64,000 nt of DNA from Tanypteryx hageni (Eukaryota > Arthropoda > Insecta > Odonata > Petaluridae): contig CM054114.1 of the NCBI GenBank assembly GCA_028673005.1, positions 126,261,307 to 126,325,306 of the forward strand, in the 5' to 3' direction. Within the stretch, counting starts at the first letter, position 1. The number at the start of each line of letters is the position of its first letter. The notes beneath the pieces were generated by a model that was given only the letters and a program-made list of their open reading frames with translations, searched no databases and was not told the DNA's origin. Positions 20,786 through 33,326 of the stretch are shown here, piece by piece. A program made the position numbers and the translations under genes.

Positions 20786-21137
20786 TTTGACTGTATTACG
20801 CATGAATAATGTGGCTTGGTTCGTTTCTTTTCGTGTCGCTAGCAGTCGTCTTTTCATTCGTTTCCCGACCTTTTCTCTCATATCTTCACTTCAGAAATGT
20901 TCTCACTGATCTTTATTTTTCTCTCAACACTTTATCTATCTCTATCTCTTCCTTTCTGGAAAGTTGAGCAACGTTGGATTACCATGCCTTACTCCAAATT
21001 GAATGTTAGTTTGAAAACATTATGTAATAGTTTGATTCGGCTGTCATATTTTTTGTAAGTTCCTTGGAAAACGATGCGGGCGTGCGAATAACAACTCTTA
21101 AAAATTCCAGTGTCCTTGAGCTGGTTCATTGCCACAA

Positions 21138-21285
21138 ATGTGAGATTCACCAGGAAACTATCGAGCTCGTCTTATGGTTGAAAAGGTTAAAAAAATCAAG
21201 CATTCAAAAAAATATTTTTCTCGGGTATCTATTGGAAATACCTGAGACAAGTATTTTTTAAATGCTTGTTCTTGAACACATACGC
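21138..21285. mobile_element. Foldback MITE, family A, copy 3 (deleted centre)
   Basis: The outer segment AACTATCGAGCTCGTCTTAT is followed by inverted arms CAAGCATTCAAAAAAATATT and GTATTTTTTAAATGCTTG, with CTCGGGTATC and GATACCTGAG-like sequence at the centre. The inner arms with ATGCGCATTTCGG seen in copy 1 are missing. Confidence 0.55.
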
Positions 21286-21879
21286 TAGCTGCGTTTTCCT
21301 CTAACGGTCACCATATACAAGTCATCGTGTAGTGTTCATAATTTTTCTTGTGAGACAAATGTTAACGTTTATGTTTATCAAAAACAAACGTTTTTGTTCA
21401 AAAACATTTTTTGTAATTGCGTCGAAGTTTCATGTTTGAAATTATTGTGGGTTTCTAATGACTATAAATTTCTCAAAGGAGCGTCCTTCCATGCTAATTT
21501 TATATTTATCGATATGATAACGATAGAAGTTATGTTGATAGTAATTTTTCGGAATAAAATTTAGTTAATGAAATGTAAATTAGCTTAACTTATTTACAAT
21601 AATCCATTCATCTGAATTTTTTTAAATAACACAATGTACAATATTATTATAGGCAATCCATTCGGTCTTGAAGTATATTTTGCATCGATGTTGAATCCAA
21701 GGGGAGGCCATCTGGGGGAAAATTATTAAAAATTGATTTAGTATCAAGAAATGTTATTGGTCCATTAAATAGAGAATATGATGATGATTGGTAGAAAGTG
21801 ACATCAAGTGTTAATTTCGACCATTCACTAAACGAAAGCATTGTGGAATGATATTCTTTCATTTAAGTAGGTAATTGAA

Positions 21880-22184
21880 GCCGAATGCGAAGACGATAAG
21901 AAGAAACTTTTGGAATTAATTTTAAAATCCAATATTGGATATACATAACTGAAGATTTTGTTCGTAAAGCTATGTTATATTCCATGTCTACTGCTAGTGC
22001 TGAACGCTCATTCCGCACAATGAATCTATTCATGATGAAGTTAAGAAATAGAATGGGTCAGGAAACTCTGCAGGACTGCATGAAAATTGCCATCGAGAGG
22101 CCCATTGGGTTGCCAACTACATTAATAGATGAAATTATTGACACATACGCTAAGAAAAAACAAAGGCGGCTCAGATTAATTTAA
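21880..22184 (+). pseudogene. hAT transposase C-terminal fragment
   Basis: An open frame ending at 22184 carries STASAERSFRTMNLFMMKLR and GQETLQDCMKIAIE, a clear hAT dimerisation domain with the A-E-R-x-F pattern. It ends in a basic tail (KKKQRRLRLI) just before TAA. A weaker upstream segment in another frame (EDDKKKLLELILKS) may be part of the same protein, separated by a stop. No zinc finger, catalytic residues or terminal repeats were found nearby. It is of a different type from the ZMYM-like transposase at 7377-9222. Confidence 0.75.
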
Positions 22185-23930
22185 AGCGTTTCCTTTTACA
22201 ATTATATATTCAATTCTGTGATTTATACTACATTATATACATGTGAGTTTATAATTTGCTTGATACTCACGTATTACGCATTTCAAAGACTTATAGTGGT
22301 AGTGAGACTGTTGAAATGTCGTGCAAGATTTATAATTATATAATACCGGCTATAATGTGATTTGAATTTAAAGTGATTTTTTATAACTATAATTAAAAAC
22401 TGTTCATGTCGTTTAAACTCCAAACTAACGTTTATTTAAAAATACCCCTGAAGTTTTCATTTTTCCTCCCTGTCAACAATGTCTGGATTCAACACTGTTT
22501 GGCTTTAATGTAAAAAACTTTTAATTTAAGTTTATTTCGGTTTTCTGCACAGTTTCACTACACACCGGGTAATGATTGAAAGACTGTCAGACTTGCTACA
22601 TTCACACAGAACATTTTCCATCAAATTATTTCATACATCCACTTTCGGAGTATGATTCGAGATTATCGCGTCTATGATGCAGGAAACTAAAAATTATTTA
22701 GTACAAGTTACAATATTTCATGAATAGACTGCGGACATAATGCAAAAAAAACGAGATCCACGTCGTAGGGGTGAAAATACCTTAATGCACGGCCGTCAAG
22801 AAAACAGGTCGGGTTATAATGTTACAGTGGAAATCGGGGTAATGAGGCATGAGAAAGGGAGTAAGAAATACTAGACAGTTTTCGGATGATGGATATAAAA
22901 TTAAGACAAAAAAAGCTATTTGAGTCGAGTATGCGCGTGGTGAGAACGGCGGATGAAGGTGTTATGCATAGAAATTCTCATCTCGAAACGCTTCGTTTGG
23001 GGGAGAAGGTCAAGGAAACGAGCGTGCCCGGAGGTTGAAGGACCGGCTGTATAAAAAACCGCCTCTAAAAGATGGAAAGTGAAGAAAACGGGCGGGGGAA
23101 GGAGAGACAAATTTAGCACATGCACTCGTCGAACGCATCTACTGGAGAACGGCAGTTGAAAAATTAATGGAAAATGGTCGCTCTAAGAACCAAGAATGGG
23201 AGAGAATGAGTGAAGGCCTAATGGAAGGAAGTCTTCTTTATGGCCTTGACTCTACCGTTCGTTCGGATCGGGCCGGAAATCGGTGCAAACTTTCTAATGC
23301 AGGTGGGAAAATTGCGCCATGCTGCGAACGTAGTAAGGATTTTATTACAACCCTCAGCTCTCATAGCGGCGATGGGAATTTTTGATGCGACATCGAAAAG
23401 TGGCCCAAATACCCATTCACATTATGAATGATACGCGACGAATATAAAGATTGAACTTGGCTCGTCTTTTGTTTCCTTCGTGACGGAATTGCAACAGAAC
23501 TTGTCGAAACAAAACTATTCCTTAAACTTATTCTTGCTTTCGAAACTTCTTTTATAGCCTATAATGACACACTTGAAGACATTCGTTGATATAATTTTTT
23601 GAGTGATGGTCTACATTGTAAACTTATAACCATGGCCCTTCTTACGGTCTTTCCGTATGCATGAGTTGATATGTTGAAATCTGTCCAGGGCATTGAGATC
23701 GTGGGGACACTTTCCACTAAGCGTTTAGTTGTTTACGGAAAAATTGGTTTCACAATAATTTTTCGTCTTCACTTGTGATTCCGAAAACTTAATTAACTCG
23801 ACTTTCAAGTCACTTTATAAGATAAATTAATCAGTATAGGAATAGAATTTACTGTTTTAAACACAAGTTACACCATTACTTATTGCAACAACTTATAAAT
23901 AGTTAAAGATATCTGATGTTTATATTTAGG
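22185..23930. other. Unassigned stretch
   Basis: AT-rich DNA with a moderately GC-richer part (about 22780-23400). Overlapping open frames at 22916-23431 have no domain and no splice support. I see no repeat boundary here. Confidence 0.4.
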
Positions 23931-24731
23931 GCCACCTCTATAAAGGTTCGGGGCCAGAAGCAAGTCGACCTATGCGGGGCCCCGTTAACATTAACCACCA
24001 AATAAGACTTCACTTGCTGCTCCAGAATAAGCACTTAAGTATAAAAAAACGGATAAATTAAGTACTTGTATTTACGTTTCTCCTGTAGCAGTAGAAAATT
24101 ATATGGCTACTAGTTGAACTCCCCGTCAACATGACGGGTAAGCATGACTAAAGAATAAAATTAAAACTTCCCATTTACCGTTTTCTTATAATCCAATTGC
24201 AATGCACATAATTTTGCTAAAACTCATGTGTTAACTGATTGTGTCTTCAAATCAAAGCTTCAGTTGCTATGTAAACAAATCGAAATAGAAACTAAATTAC
24301 AGATGTTTATAACTTAAATTTAGCTATGTAATTTCATGTACAATAACATTCACTAAAATAAAATGCGATAAAAATATTAGAATTGTACAATATTATCATA
24401 ATTTATTTACTTCCAATTCCAACCTTTCGTGATTTCCATATCAAGATTTTACTATATCGGATTAATATCTATCGGTTGCCGAGGCGACGAAGTGGAACGA
24501 AAGAAGGAAGGAATAGCGCTATTATTATAATAGATTGTGGAATCCCTAAGACAAGTACTTTATTTTACAGTTTGTGATACTGGAGTGCTTATTCTAGAAT
24601 TTATTTTCAGCTATAAGAGGAGCTGGATAATTCTCTAGCGACATTCTTCGCAGTGATACCTAAGCGCCGCTCTCCCAAATCGCGGGGCCCGGAGCGGTCG
24701 CTCCGATTTACCCTTACCTGGGGACGGCCCT
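23931..24731. mobile_element. Possible hAT element with nested family A MITE
   Basis: The left edge reads AGGGCCACCTCTATAAAGG and the right edge, inverted, AGGGCCGTCCCCAGG; both are followed inward by GGGGCCC-type sequence. Such ends are usual for non-autonomous hAT elements. No convincing 8-bp duplication is visible (flanks TTATATTT and ATTTGCGT), so the call is tentative. Inside, at about 24500-24645, sequences such as CAGCTATAAGAGGAGCTGGA and AATTCTCTAG match the outer arm of family A MITEs, with a partner near 24020 (CCAGAATAAGCACTTAAGTA). It abuts the hAT MITE at 24746. Confidence 0.4.
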
Positions 24732-24745
24732 ATTTGCGTTTTAAC

Positions 24746-25570
24746 TAGGGATGGGACATTCGATTCCTCGAATCCCGCGAATCTTGAAAAAGATTCGAGA
24801 TTCGAAAACTCGAATCTTCGCGCTTTTTTCGTCATTCGAATCTTTTGAATCCTAACCTAAAAAACCGTTAAATATTTTAACTCAAAACTTTGGAAAGATT
24901 AGTTTTATTGACGTCCAATTGAAGCGTTCATTAAAAATGAACGCGACTGTTGCAATTTCAGTGGTTCCCGGATCACCAATATCACCTCGTGGCGACCAGA
25001 GCGAGTTCGATTGCTAGTTTTCTTAAATAAAAATCTCCATTGAAGATTTCTGCTCTTTTAGATTGTCCTAAAAGTGTTCAGTGTTCAGTACTTTTATGAA
25101 CTCTTAAAATAAACAAGTTTTTGATTTTTCTTGATTTTCTGGAGAGAATTTAGTGTTCCATGTTTAGTGTTTATCTATGTTAACTCTTGAAATAATCCTC
25201 CCCCCTCTACACTTGCTTTGATTTAAAAAGGTTTTGGGTAAATGTAAAAAATTTGAACTGACACTCAAATATTTTTGTCAAATTATGTTGAGAAAATGAA
25301 CCTCAAGATTCAAAAGTTTTAATTATGTACTTCATTAACAAAATTTCATTTGTATCTTCTTAATAAATATAGGTGTATTTTAAAAAACTGTATTCTTAAA
25401 TTTATTTTTCACTAAACGCAGATTTCAAATTTTGCTTTAATTAAAAACTGTTAATTTTAAGTAAAAGTTTTTTCTTTTTTCTTCTTATTATTATTCTTAT
25501 ATGATGGATTCGAGAACCTTTTAGGATTCGGGTTCGGATTCGAGAAAATTTTGGATTCGTCCCACCTCTA
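24746..25570. mobile_element. Non-autonomous hAT element (MITE) with perfect TSD
   Basis: The element starts TAGGGATGGGACATTCGA and ends with the inverse of TAGAGGTGGGACGAATCC. It is flanked by identical 8-bp GTTTTAAC (24738-24745 and 25571-25578). The ends are packed with GATTCGA and TCGAATC palindromes. The 825-bp AT-rich interior has no transposase. The 8-bp duplication and the ends place it in hAT. Confidence 0.88.
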
Positions 25571-25578
25571 GTTTTAAC

Positions 25579-26786
25579 AATTTATGAAGGATTTTATTTA
25601 GGATCCTACTTCGGAAATATATATTTGCGAAATTACCCAACCCGAGTACCGCCACGTTGTGTTAGAATTTTCAATCGTCAAGTTTGTCTCAAGCAAAAGA
25701 TATGCGCGAATCCGGCAGTTGGCCTCATGAAACCGCTTCCTCATAAACCAGACCGTCATGTTTTCACGAGATCGGAGAGAGTGACGTCACCGCGCAAATT
25801 TAGTTTGGCATGCTGATCTCAATTTCCCTCCCAATGATATCGACGTGTTCATAAACTGGCGATAAAAAAGCTAGATATATCATTTGTTATAGCGATTCAA
25901 TTAAAGAAAATGTTATTTAATTTATTAATAGTAATTAATAATAGTTTTCTTTTCCCTTTGTGTGCGCGTTTTTTATCCTTTACTATCTCTTCTTAATGGT
26001 TCTTTACATATTAATATTATTTGTTGTTAAGGAGGAATTCTTTCCACACTTAAACTTCTCCATAGTCTCCAACATTAATTTTTAATTATTATTAACTAAT
26101 GCATTGGCCGTCAAAAATGACAGGTTCAAATTAATAAAAAACGGAATTTAAATTTTTAAATGATAATAAATTATTTTAACTCTCAACACATTTCCTGATT
26201 TTACATATTTCTCGCAGCAGTCGGTTGTCAAGATAAAAAAATTTTGGGAGAACAATATGAGCTTGAGTTGACAATTATATTGTCGTCAAGGCAGTTATCT
26301 CAGGTCGTTTAACCTAATATTTTTTTGTCAATCACTTTTAATGTACGAATCAAGCATTCCCGCAAAATTTAGATTTTCTATTTCGATTCTTTGTCGTTTT
26401 TTAGAGCTTGACCAACCAACCAACACTTCTATTTTATATAGATAGATAGCCGATAAAATATAGCTGATTGCAGTATTGACGCTTTATTTTCATGATATTC
26501 ATCGCCCATAACAAATACAATTTTACATTTACATATTGAGCTCTGATAGAAAAAATCCGAACTCTAAAAAATTTTAGCTACAGAGCTTTAAGCTAACGTC
26601 TGAGAATGCTTATGGGGAGGAATATATTCTTCCAATCATCGAGTTTTCAGAGATTCCAGTCACCAAAACTCGAGTTATAAGTGGTTCGAAATTTTATCAT
26701 CTGCATATGCAACCTGTAAACACCTGATCCGTTTGAAATTACCTGCAAATTCATCCTCGGTATCATTTTTAGACAATTTAAATGTA
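25579..26786. other. Unassigned AT-rich stretch
   Basis: No gene, terminal repeats or tandem structure recognised. The short open frame at 25625-25816 has no domain. Confidence 0.45.
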
Positions 26787-26794
26787 GTTCAAGA

Positions 26795-27888
26795 GGTATC
26801 CGAAAGTTTCACCCAAAGCACTTCACCCACGAGACGTTTCACCCACGGGACGTCTCACCCAAAGACACTTCACCCACGAGAAGTTTCATCCAAAGACCTT
26901 ACACCCATGCCTTTTCACCCATAGGTTTTTCGCCCACAATCCATTTCACCCACATAAGGTTTCACCTAAAGATCTTTCACCCATAATTGTTTCGCCAAAC
27001 ACCTACGCTCATCCAAAGACCTATGAACGTAACTAATGTAACATAACTAATATAGAAGAAGTAATCGCATAACAGAATACCTTAGTATTTGTGGCCATAA
27101 TTTCACTTTGTAAACTCATATTATAGTATTTTTCTTGAAATGTAATGTCCTAAAATCTTTAAATAAATCATAACAACAGTTGATATTCTTTCATTTCTAA
27201 TTTTATCCTGTAAGGGCATAACTACATAAGAAAAGAATGGGCGATGTAACGTATGGGTGAATGTCTGTACTTGTGAAACACTGTCAAATATATTTTTATT
27301 TTAACAGAACATCATATTTTTATCTTTAACATGATATTATTGATTTGTTTAATAAAGACAAATACATTATGAAAACTTATTTTTAGAATAATGAACTGTA
27401 TCTTATCACGGAATGAAATGATTAATTAAAAATACATTTGACATACAGTGTTTCACAAGCACAGACATTCACCCATACGTCACTTCGTTCATTCTTTTCT
27501 TATACATAGGTCTTATATATAGTCATGCCCTCACAGGATGAAAATGAAAGAATATCAACTGTTGTTATGTTTTATTTAAAAGTTTTAAAAGATTACATTT
27601 CAATGAAAATAACACAATATGCGTTTACAAAGTGAAATTATGGCCACAAATACTAAGGTATTCTGTTATGCGATTATTTCTTTTATATTAGTTGTGTTAC
27701 ATTAGTTACGTTCATAGATCCTTGGGTGAGTATAGGTCTTTGGTGAAACAATTATGGGTGAACGATGGGTGAAACTGGATCGTGGACGAAAATCCTATGG
27801 ATGAAAAGGTATGGGTGAAAGATCTTTGGATGAAACTTCCCGTGGGTGAAGTGTCTGTGGGTGTGCTTTGGGGAAACGACATGGAACC
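26795..27888. mobile_element. Long inverted-repeat element with TTTCACCCA arrays
   Basis: Two arms of about 470-510 bp (26795 to about 27305, and about 27424 to 27888) are reverse complements with moderate divergence, around a loop of about 120 bp. Flanks are identical 8-bp GTTCAAGA (26787-26794 and 27889-27896). The outer 200 bases of each arm hold about a dozen loosely spaced TTTCACCCA(N) motifs; the inner arms contain unrelated AT-rich sequence shared by both. There is no coding sequence. An 8-bp duplication fits hAT, P or Merlin-like elements, but the ends (GGTATCC and GGTTCCA) do not settle which. Confidence 0.85.
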
Positions 27889-27896
27889 GTTCAAGA

Positions 27897-30800
27897 ACGT
27901 TCCACAGCAGGTGATAAATTTCGCGTGAGTGATACCCATAACTCAACTCGTGACATCAGACGCTAACAAAAATGCCCATTCCCTCGCTTCCATGGGAACT
28001 TTCGATTGTTGCGTTTTCTTGCATATCCTTCCCGCGAAACGGTAATCTGGAGCGTCTTATATCTCATCTCCTTCTGCGTATCCCGTATACATTGCGCGAT
28101 TTTATCCATCCCCGTTTTAGTAATGAGTGGGGGACTTTTTTCCTTCAATCTTTAACGAAAAAGTCAAGTCGAGCTTGTGGGAGCGTGTACCGCTGGTAAG
28201 GTGCCCGCGACGTGAGCGAACATCTTTGAAAGCGTCCTGGGAAGTGGCTTATGGGGTCAGAGTCAAGAGAGGCTGCACCCACGAGTGGGGTGAGGGAGAA
28301 AGGGGAAAGGAGGGAGAGAGATATATATATTTAGGGAGAACGCGTATCACAGCGTCCCAGAAATTCGAACCAAGAAGGTTGCATCGGAAACGGAATTCGC
28401 GTATTCGGGAGACCATCCCGAACGTTATCCCGAAAATTTGCGAAAAAAATAATAGCTAATTCTATCGACCAGATGGTTGAATTTATTTTTTCGGCTCGCT
28501 ACTTTTTTTATCGGCTCACGTTTCTAGTCGAAGATTTGAATCGCTGATGTCGGTTCGGTTAAGGACCTATCGAGGATTACCGAAGCTTTTTTTCCCTGAG
28601 GGAAAATGTGCCTATTGTACTATATGGTCTGTGCGAATACGTGAACGAATGCGGCTGAAATTATTTCGATGAAATTAGGTTATAAAGAATGCATGTCGAA
28701 TTAGGAGACCAAAATGTCTTAATCTAGTATAATCACTAAATCAGGGCTACCACCTTAATGAAAAAAAATCAATTTCTTTTGCTTTATAAATATATTCATC
28801 GGGAAAATTAATATTTTATAGAACAAATAAAACAAAATAAAAGTTCTTATATGTTCTTCCATGAGATTCCTAGTTTTAAAAAAAATAAAATTGCCGTAAA
28901 CATTTTCTGTTGCATATATGCATTATTCATGGGGTTCATTTTATCGCGACTACTTCGAGAGCGACCGAATCTGCCCCTGAGTGGTAAACGTCGTCTTTAA
29001 AGCACTCTTCGCAACTTTCAAAGGTGCTGCTGGACACGTCTCAGCTCTTCGATCCTGATGCTCGCAACTGTTTGACGAATATTTTTTTTCAACTCTTATT
29101 CTGGGGAAGGGCTGCTTTCACACACTCTGTTTTTCATCATACAAAACCAACCGTCATTCACAAGGAGAAGACTCACAGTCAGCACGAAACAGCTGCTTGA
29201 GGACGACATGTTTGCTAGAGACAAAAGGAACATACTGTACAAATGCATACAACCATTTTTACGTTGTATATTTCAGACTATTATTGAAATACAAGACAAA
29301 AATATCATCAGGTCCGCTAACATTCACTTACAGCAAAATAAATGGCGCGCTCAAGTAGCATCATTCAGCTATGGTTGCCAAATCACCCGAGATAAATATA
29401 GAAATTTCGATTCATTAAAACCTATGATAGAACGTCATTAAATTCTGGATTTAGAGAAGCTTGAATAGTATCGAATTTTAGTCATGTGGTTTGTAAGGGC
29501 GGCCAACCTACTGGAAACGAAAATCGACGTTTCGATTCGTGAATAACTGAGAGAAAGGCGGCTGATTAAAGCTACGCTTCATGTGTACTTCACACCTACC
29601 GCTCTTTTCCGTATACGGTAGCCGCCGGGATGTGTGTGCTCTTTCCATTATGCTCCCGAGTTATTCTTACTGGACGAGCGATTCGGAACGCAAAAATTAA
29701 GTTTCGTTTCCCTATGGAAAAGATTTGACTCCCGGCCTGGGCGTGTTTTCCTCAACTGTTTTGCGAGTGGTAGTATCGGCGACGGTGTGTTTTGCCAAAC
29801 GCAGAAAATTTAGGTCGAGCATACCAGAAAATATCTCGCCGCTAATATAAAAAGGATGAATTCGTGACTCGAGCGGCAATTATGGTTAATCACGGGCACG
29901 GCATCGAGGAGGTGATGTCCGCGATGAATATTTGCATTAGTCGTGACAGAGCTTCAATTCCACGGTCGCTGGCTCTCAAAAACGTCGTCTCGTCGATGAT
30001 ACTTCGTTTTACGTCTTGTTATCAGCTGTCTTTTCTTCTCCAAGTGTCTGCATTTCACGTGATTTTGCGTTATCGACTTCTATAATTCTAAAGATTTCAA
30101 ACTTTTTCTTTAATCTTTTACGAGAAACTTGTTTTGAGGACAGCTAATGATGATAGGACAGGGTATACGATAAATACGATGTTATAAATTAAATTGTCGT
30201 AGAATATAGTAGGAAATATTTGGTTATAGAGACCTAAATACACACGCACACACCAACACAGGCATATATTTTGCAAAAGAGATTTTCTATAAACTGATGC
30301 CATAAAAATCGTGCAATTATACTGATAAATTTGATCACCAATTTAGATTTTTGGGAGGATTATGTAGTGGTAATATGTTTTCGTTTTTATATTGGTTGCT
30401 CATTCGCCTAATTTCAGAAACAATTTTCTATTATAATTTTTCTTCATTTAATAAATTCTGAACTGGCATGAAAGGCAAGTATGTGGACAAATCAACCGTG
30501 ATTGTAAAACGAAGAGGATACTCTATCCCCCAGATGTAGGCAAAAACGCTGCTTTTTCTGAACCTGAGTGATCGCAGAATATATCATGGCGAATGTTAGC
30601 ATAAATTAACGTGTTAGACGCGCGAATAATGGGGTTGAAAGGCCTAATAAATGTGGGAAGAGGGGATGAAAAATTGCTGGGCGCTACATTCACCCGAAAT
30701 TCACGACATGATGCGGTAAATCACCGGTGATTTGCAGCTCCTTCAAATTCCCGCGCTTTCGTCTTTTATTTTCGGGAGAGAGGAGCTTCCTTTTTCACCT

Positions 30801-31132
30801 GATGCCCCAGAAATTTCGGTTTTGACCGTGTAGAAAAACACCCTTTGCAATTATGGTAATTAATTCCAATTCTCACACCGTTTTTACCGTTGTATCGTAG
30901 TGTTTTTTAGAGGCTTTCTCCATTTTCCTCGAAGCGGACGGAAATCCTTCACGTATTCCTGGGAATAGCCCAGTAAATCTTTAGTCCGCAAACTGCCTAT
31001 TACTCTTCGTCAGAATGACGCTGTTTTCTTTTTCTTTGTTTTTCTGCGCGGCTGAGGAAGTCTTTTGCTTCCCACAAGTCAATATCTGGTAAAACCTAAC
31101 TTCTGTCGATACATGTTGTGGGCTCTTTCGAA
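27897..31132. other. Unassigned 3.2-kb stretch
   Basis: Mixed AT-rich DNA with a GC-richer block at about 27970-28560. No open frame has a recognisable domain and I could not build a spliced model. No repeat borders recognised. Confidence 0.4.
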
Positions 31133-31426
31133 CATCATCATCATCCTGCTGTCCAAAGACAGGTTTCAGCTGAATCGCTGCCTCCATATCTCTCTCTCCC
31201 TAGAAGCCTCTTTTATATCTCTATAAGTACTATATTCCTGCTTTAAATCCTCTAATATTCCTATTCTTTTTCTCCCTCTTCCTCTTCTTCGGCTAATTTT
31301 TCCCTCTAAGATCGTCCTTTGTAAACACTGTCTTCTCAAAATGTGCCCTATCCATTTTGAATTTCTTTTCCTGATTGTTTTTATTAGCATCCTTTCTTCT
31401 CCCGCCATTTGAACGGCGGTTCTCAA
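31133..31426 (-). mobile_element. Truncated non-LTR retrotransposon 3' end, copy 1
   Basis: The minus strand encodes the C-terminal end of an endonuclease/reverse-transcriptase protein: IRKRNSKWIGHILRRQCL, then a basic RRRGRGRKR stretch, then EREIWRQRF. This WIGHILRR-type tail is typical of RTE-like elements in insects. The 3' end has the hairpin CTGTCTTTGGACAG and a GATGATGATGATG tail. The copy is cut off upstream of about 31426, as expected for incomplete reverse transcription. The matching plus-strand copy is at 35971-36424. Confidence 0.8.
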
Positions 31427-33296
31427 ATTTTGGCTGCTCGAGGAATGAAACGTTGATTTAATTTTGTTTTTGAGTACTCATAAGCTCAATTTACTCCGAA
31501 GTTTTTATTTACAATTGTAGGGAAAAAATATCCGTTGATAAAAAACTTGATCAAAATATTCTACGAGTATTTTTGAACTTATGCGCCGCTAGAGCTCTTA
31601 TTTATTTCTTAATTAATTATTCCATGAAATATATTTGTTTTTATAAATCAAGTGATAATTCGGGCAGGACTCGCGGAGCCTAGTTTGAGAAAATCTGCTT
31701 TAGGAAGTAATCTGGAGAAATAATTTTTACTTTCTCCATACATAGTGTAGGATAAAGTGAAAAAAATCATATTCGAGATTTCAACGGAAATACACGTTTT
31801 TAGGTCCCTTTAATACGTTTTCACTATTTTCTCGATGATGTGTGTGATAGGAATTTCGTGCGCTCTCTATTTCAGAAACTACTAAAATCAACACGAAACA
31901 TTATAAGTAATAGTTTAATAAAACAATTAAAATTTGATTAGATTTTGGTTCAATTTGGTCTACCGAAAGAGGAGATGGAGAAATTTTTCCGTTTTTTTAT
32001 ATCTCCGTTAGAATTTTATTAATGTAAATGTTTGTCATTATTAAAGTTGTAGAAAATATTATTTTCTAAAAGTTTTCTTTGGAACATTTTTTAATAGAAC
32101 GGTCTGTTTCAGAGATATTTTGATTTTCCGTTTGAATTCATGTTCACTACGTTGATGCCGCTAGGTGACAGCTTTGTTTCCGTTGCTATGATAACATTTT
32201 CTCATTGTTAATAGCGATGTCTACGCTGCCGAGAGTAATTTTTGATTGCGATCAAAATTATCCCAATGCTACTTAGCGTCATATTCCGTAAACAAAGTTT
32301 CTTGTAAATCTCAGCGCTGCAAAAGGTAATTTTAATCGCACATCGTTATTTTGTTATCCATAGTAACAGATAAGAATTTTCTTTACTTATTGTTTTTTTC
32401 ACTGTGAAAAGTGATTTAAATTATTTTTCACTGTCAAAATTATTCAGTGTTTAAAAATTATTCACGAGTGTAATTGTCGATTATTATTTTTCAGGGCGCT
32501 ATTGTCGAGTGTTTTATAATTACAATTGAAACATATTATTTACTCGGCATGGAGATAGGTGATGGACACACAAGATTTTTTCAATGTACATACAATACGA
32601 TGAATCAGTTTATAGATTAACTGAATTTTTCATGTTTTAATTCTCACATGGATTTTCTCACTTGTCAGAAAAGTCGCTTATTTCCCAATTTCGCGTTTTT
32701 ACAGACCTACTAATGGTTGACGCAGCTAATGGCGTTTTTCATTTGGAAAGATACTTATATTTTCCCCTACAAAGCCTGTGCATGGACTCGTAACACATGC
32801 ACATCCGTTAACTCGTACTACACTACACAGGTACACAGGCTATTTTTTGTTTGCCACGTTGGCCATCAAAAAGGGCGGCAACTCTCTCTGCACTTTATCT
32901 TGCCTTTGAAAGACGCGGCACCTTTTAGTATCCGAACCTATTCCAAGCACGTCCTCTTTCTCCTCCCTAGTCGTGTTTTTCTTCCTGCACGCGCTTAGCA
33001 GCCGGTAAAAAGACAAAAGAGCGACGTAAAAACGAAACAAATGAAAGATGAATTCCTAACATGGAGATAGCTTTCATAGGAGTAGGTTATTTCAAGAGAT
33101 AATATTTTATGTACGCGAAGAATTTTCGTGTGTTGTACCCTTATGATAGGAATAGCTAATCACGGATAATTGATATTAATGCTCTCATCCGGATTTTTTA
33201 TCGTGAAACTAGAGTTTATATTTAACGTACGAATTACGAATTCAACACAGATCGTACTCAGTAGTCAGGTACTCACCGAAACCAAGTGCTCACATA
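31427..33296. other. Unassigned stretch
   Basis: AT-rich DNA with no gene or repeat boundary that I can support. The open frame at 32717-32998 shows no domain. Confidence 0.4.
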
Positions 33297-33298
33297 CG

Positions 33299-33326
33299 TG
33301 TGTGTGTGTGTATATGTGTGTGTGTA
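33299..33326 (+). repeat. TG microsatellite
   Basis: A short (TG)n run with one TATA interruption. Confidence 0.85.

Larger units (their letters stand above)
18401..20793 (-). mobile_element. pogo/Tigger-type DNA transposon
   Basis: Both ends are seen. The left end is CAGTCAAACTCGGATATAAC at 18401. The right end, read inward from 20793 on the minus strand, is CAGTCAAACTCGTTTATAAC. Each is flanked by TA (18399-18400 and 20794-20795), the target duplication of the Tc1/mariner/pogo superfamily. At 2393 bp it is about the length of Tigger elements. It carries a minus-strand transposase with CENP-B-type DNA-binding domains and a DDE domain (20174-18640), a GC-richer 5' segment, and iterated GCTCGTTATA motifs inside the ends. 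Confidence 0.92.

Noticed and set aside
21647..21862. Minus-strand open frame just before the hAT C-terminal fragment
   Set aside because: It lies on the strand opposite the transposase fragment and shows no domain.
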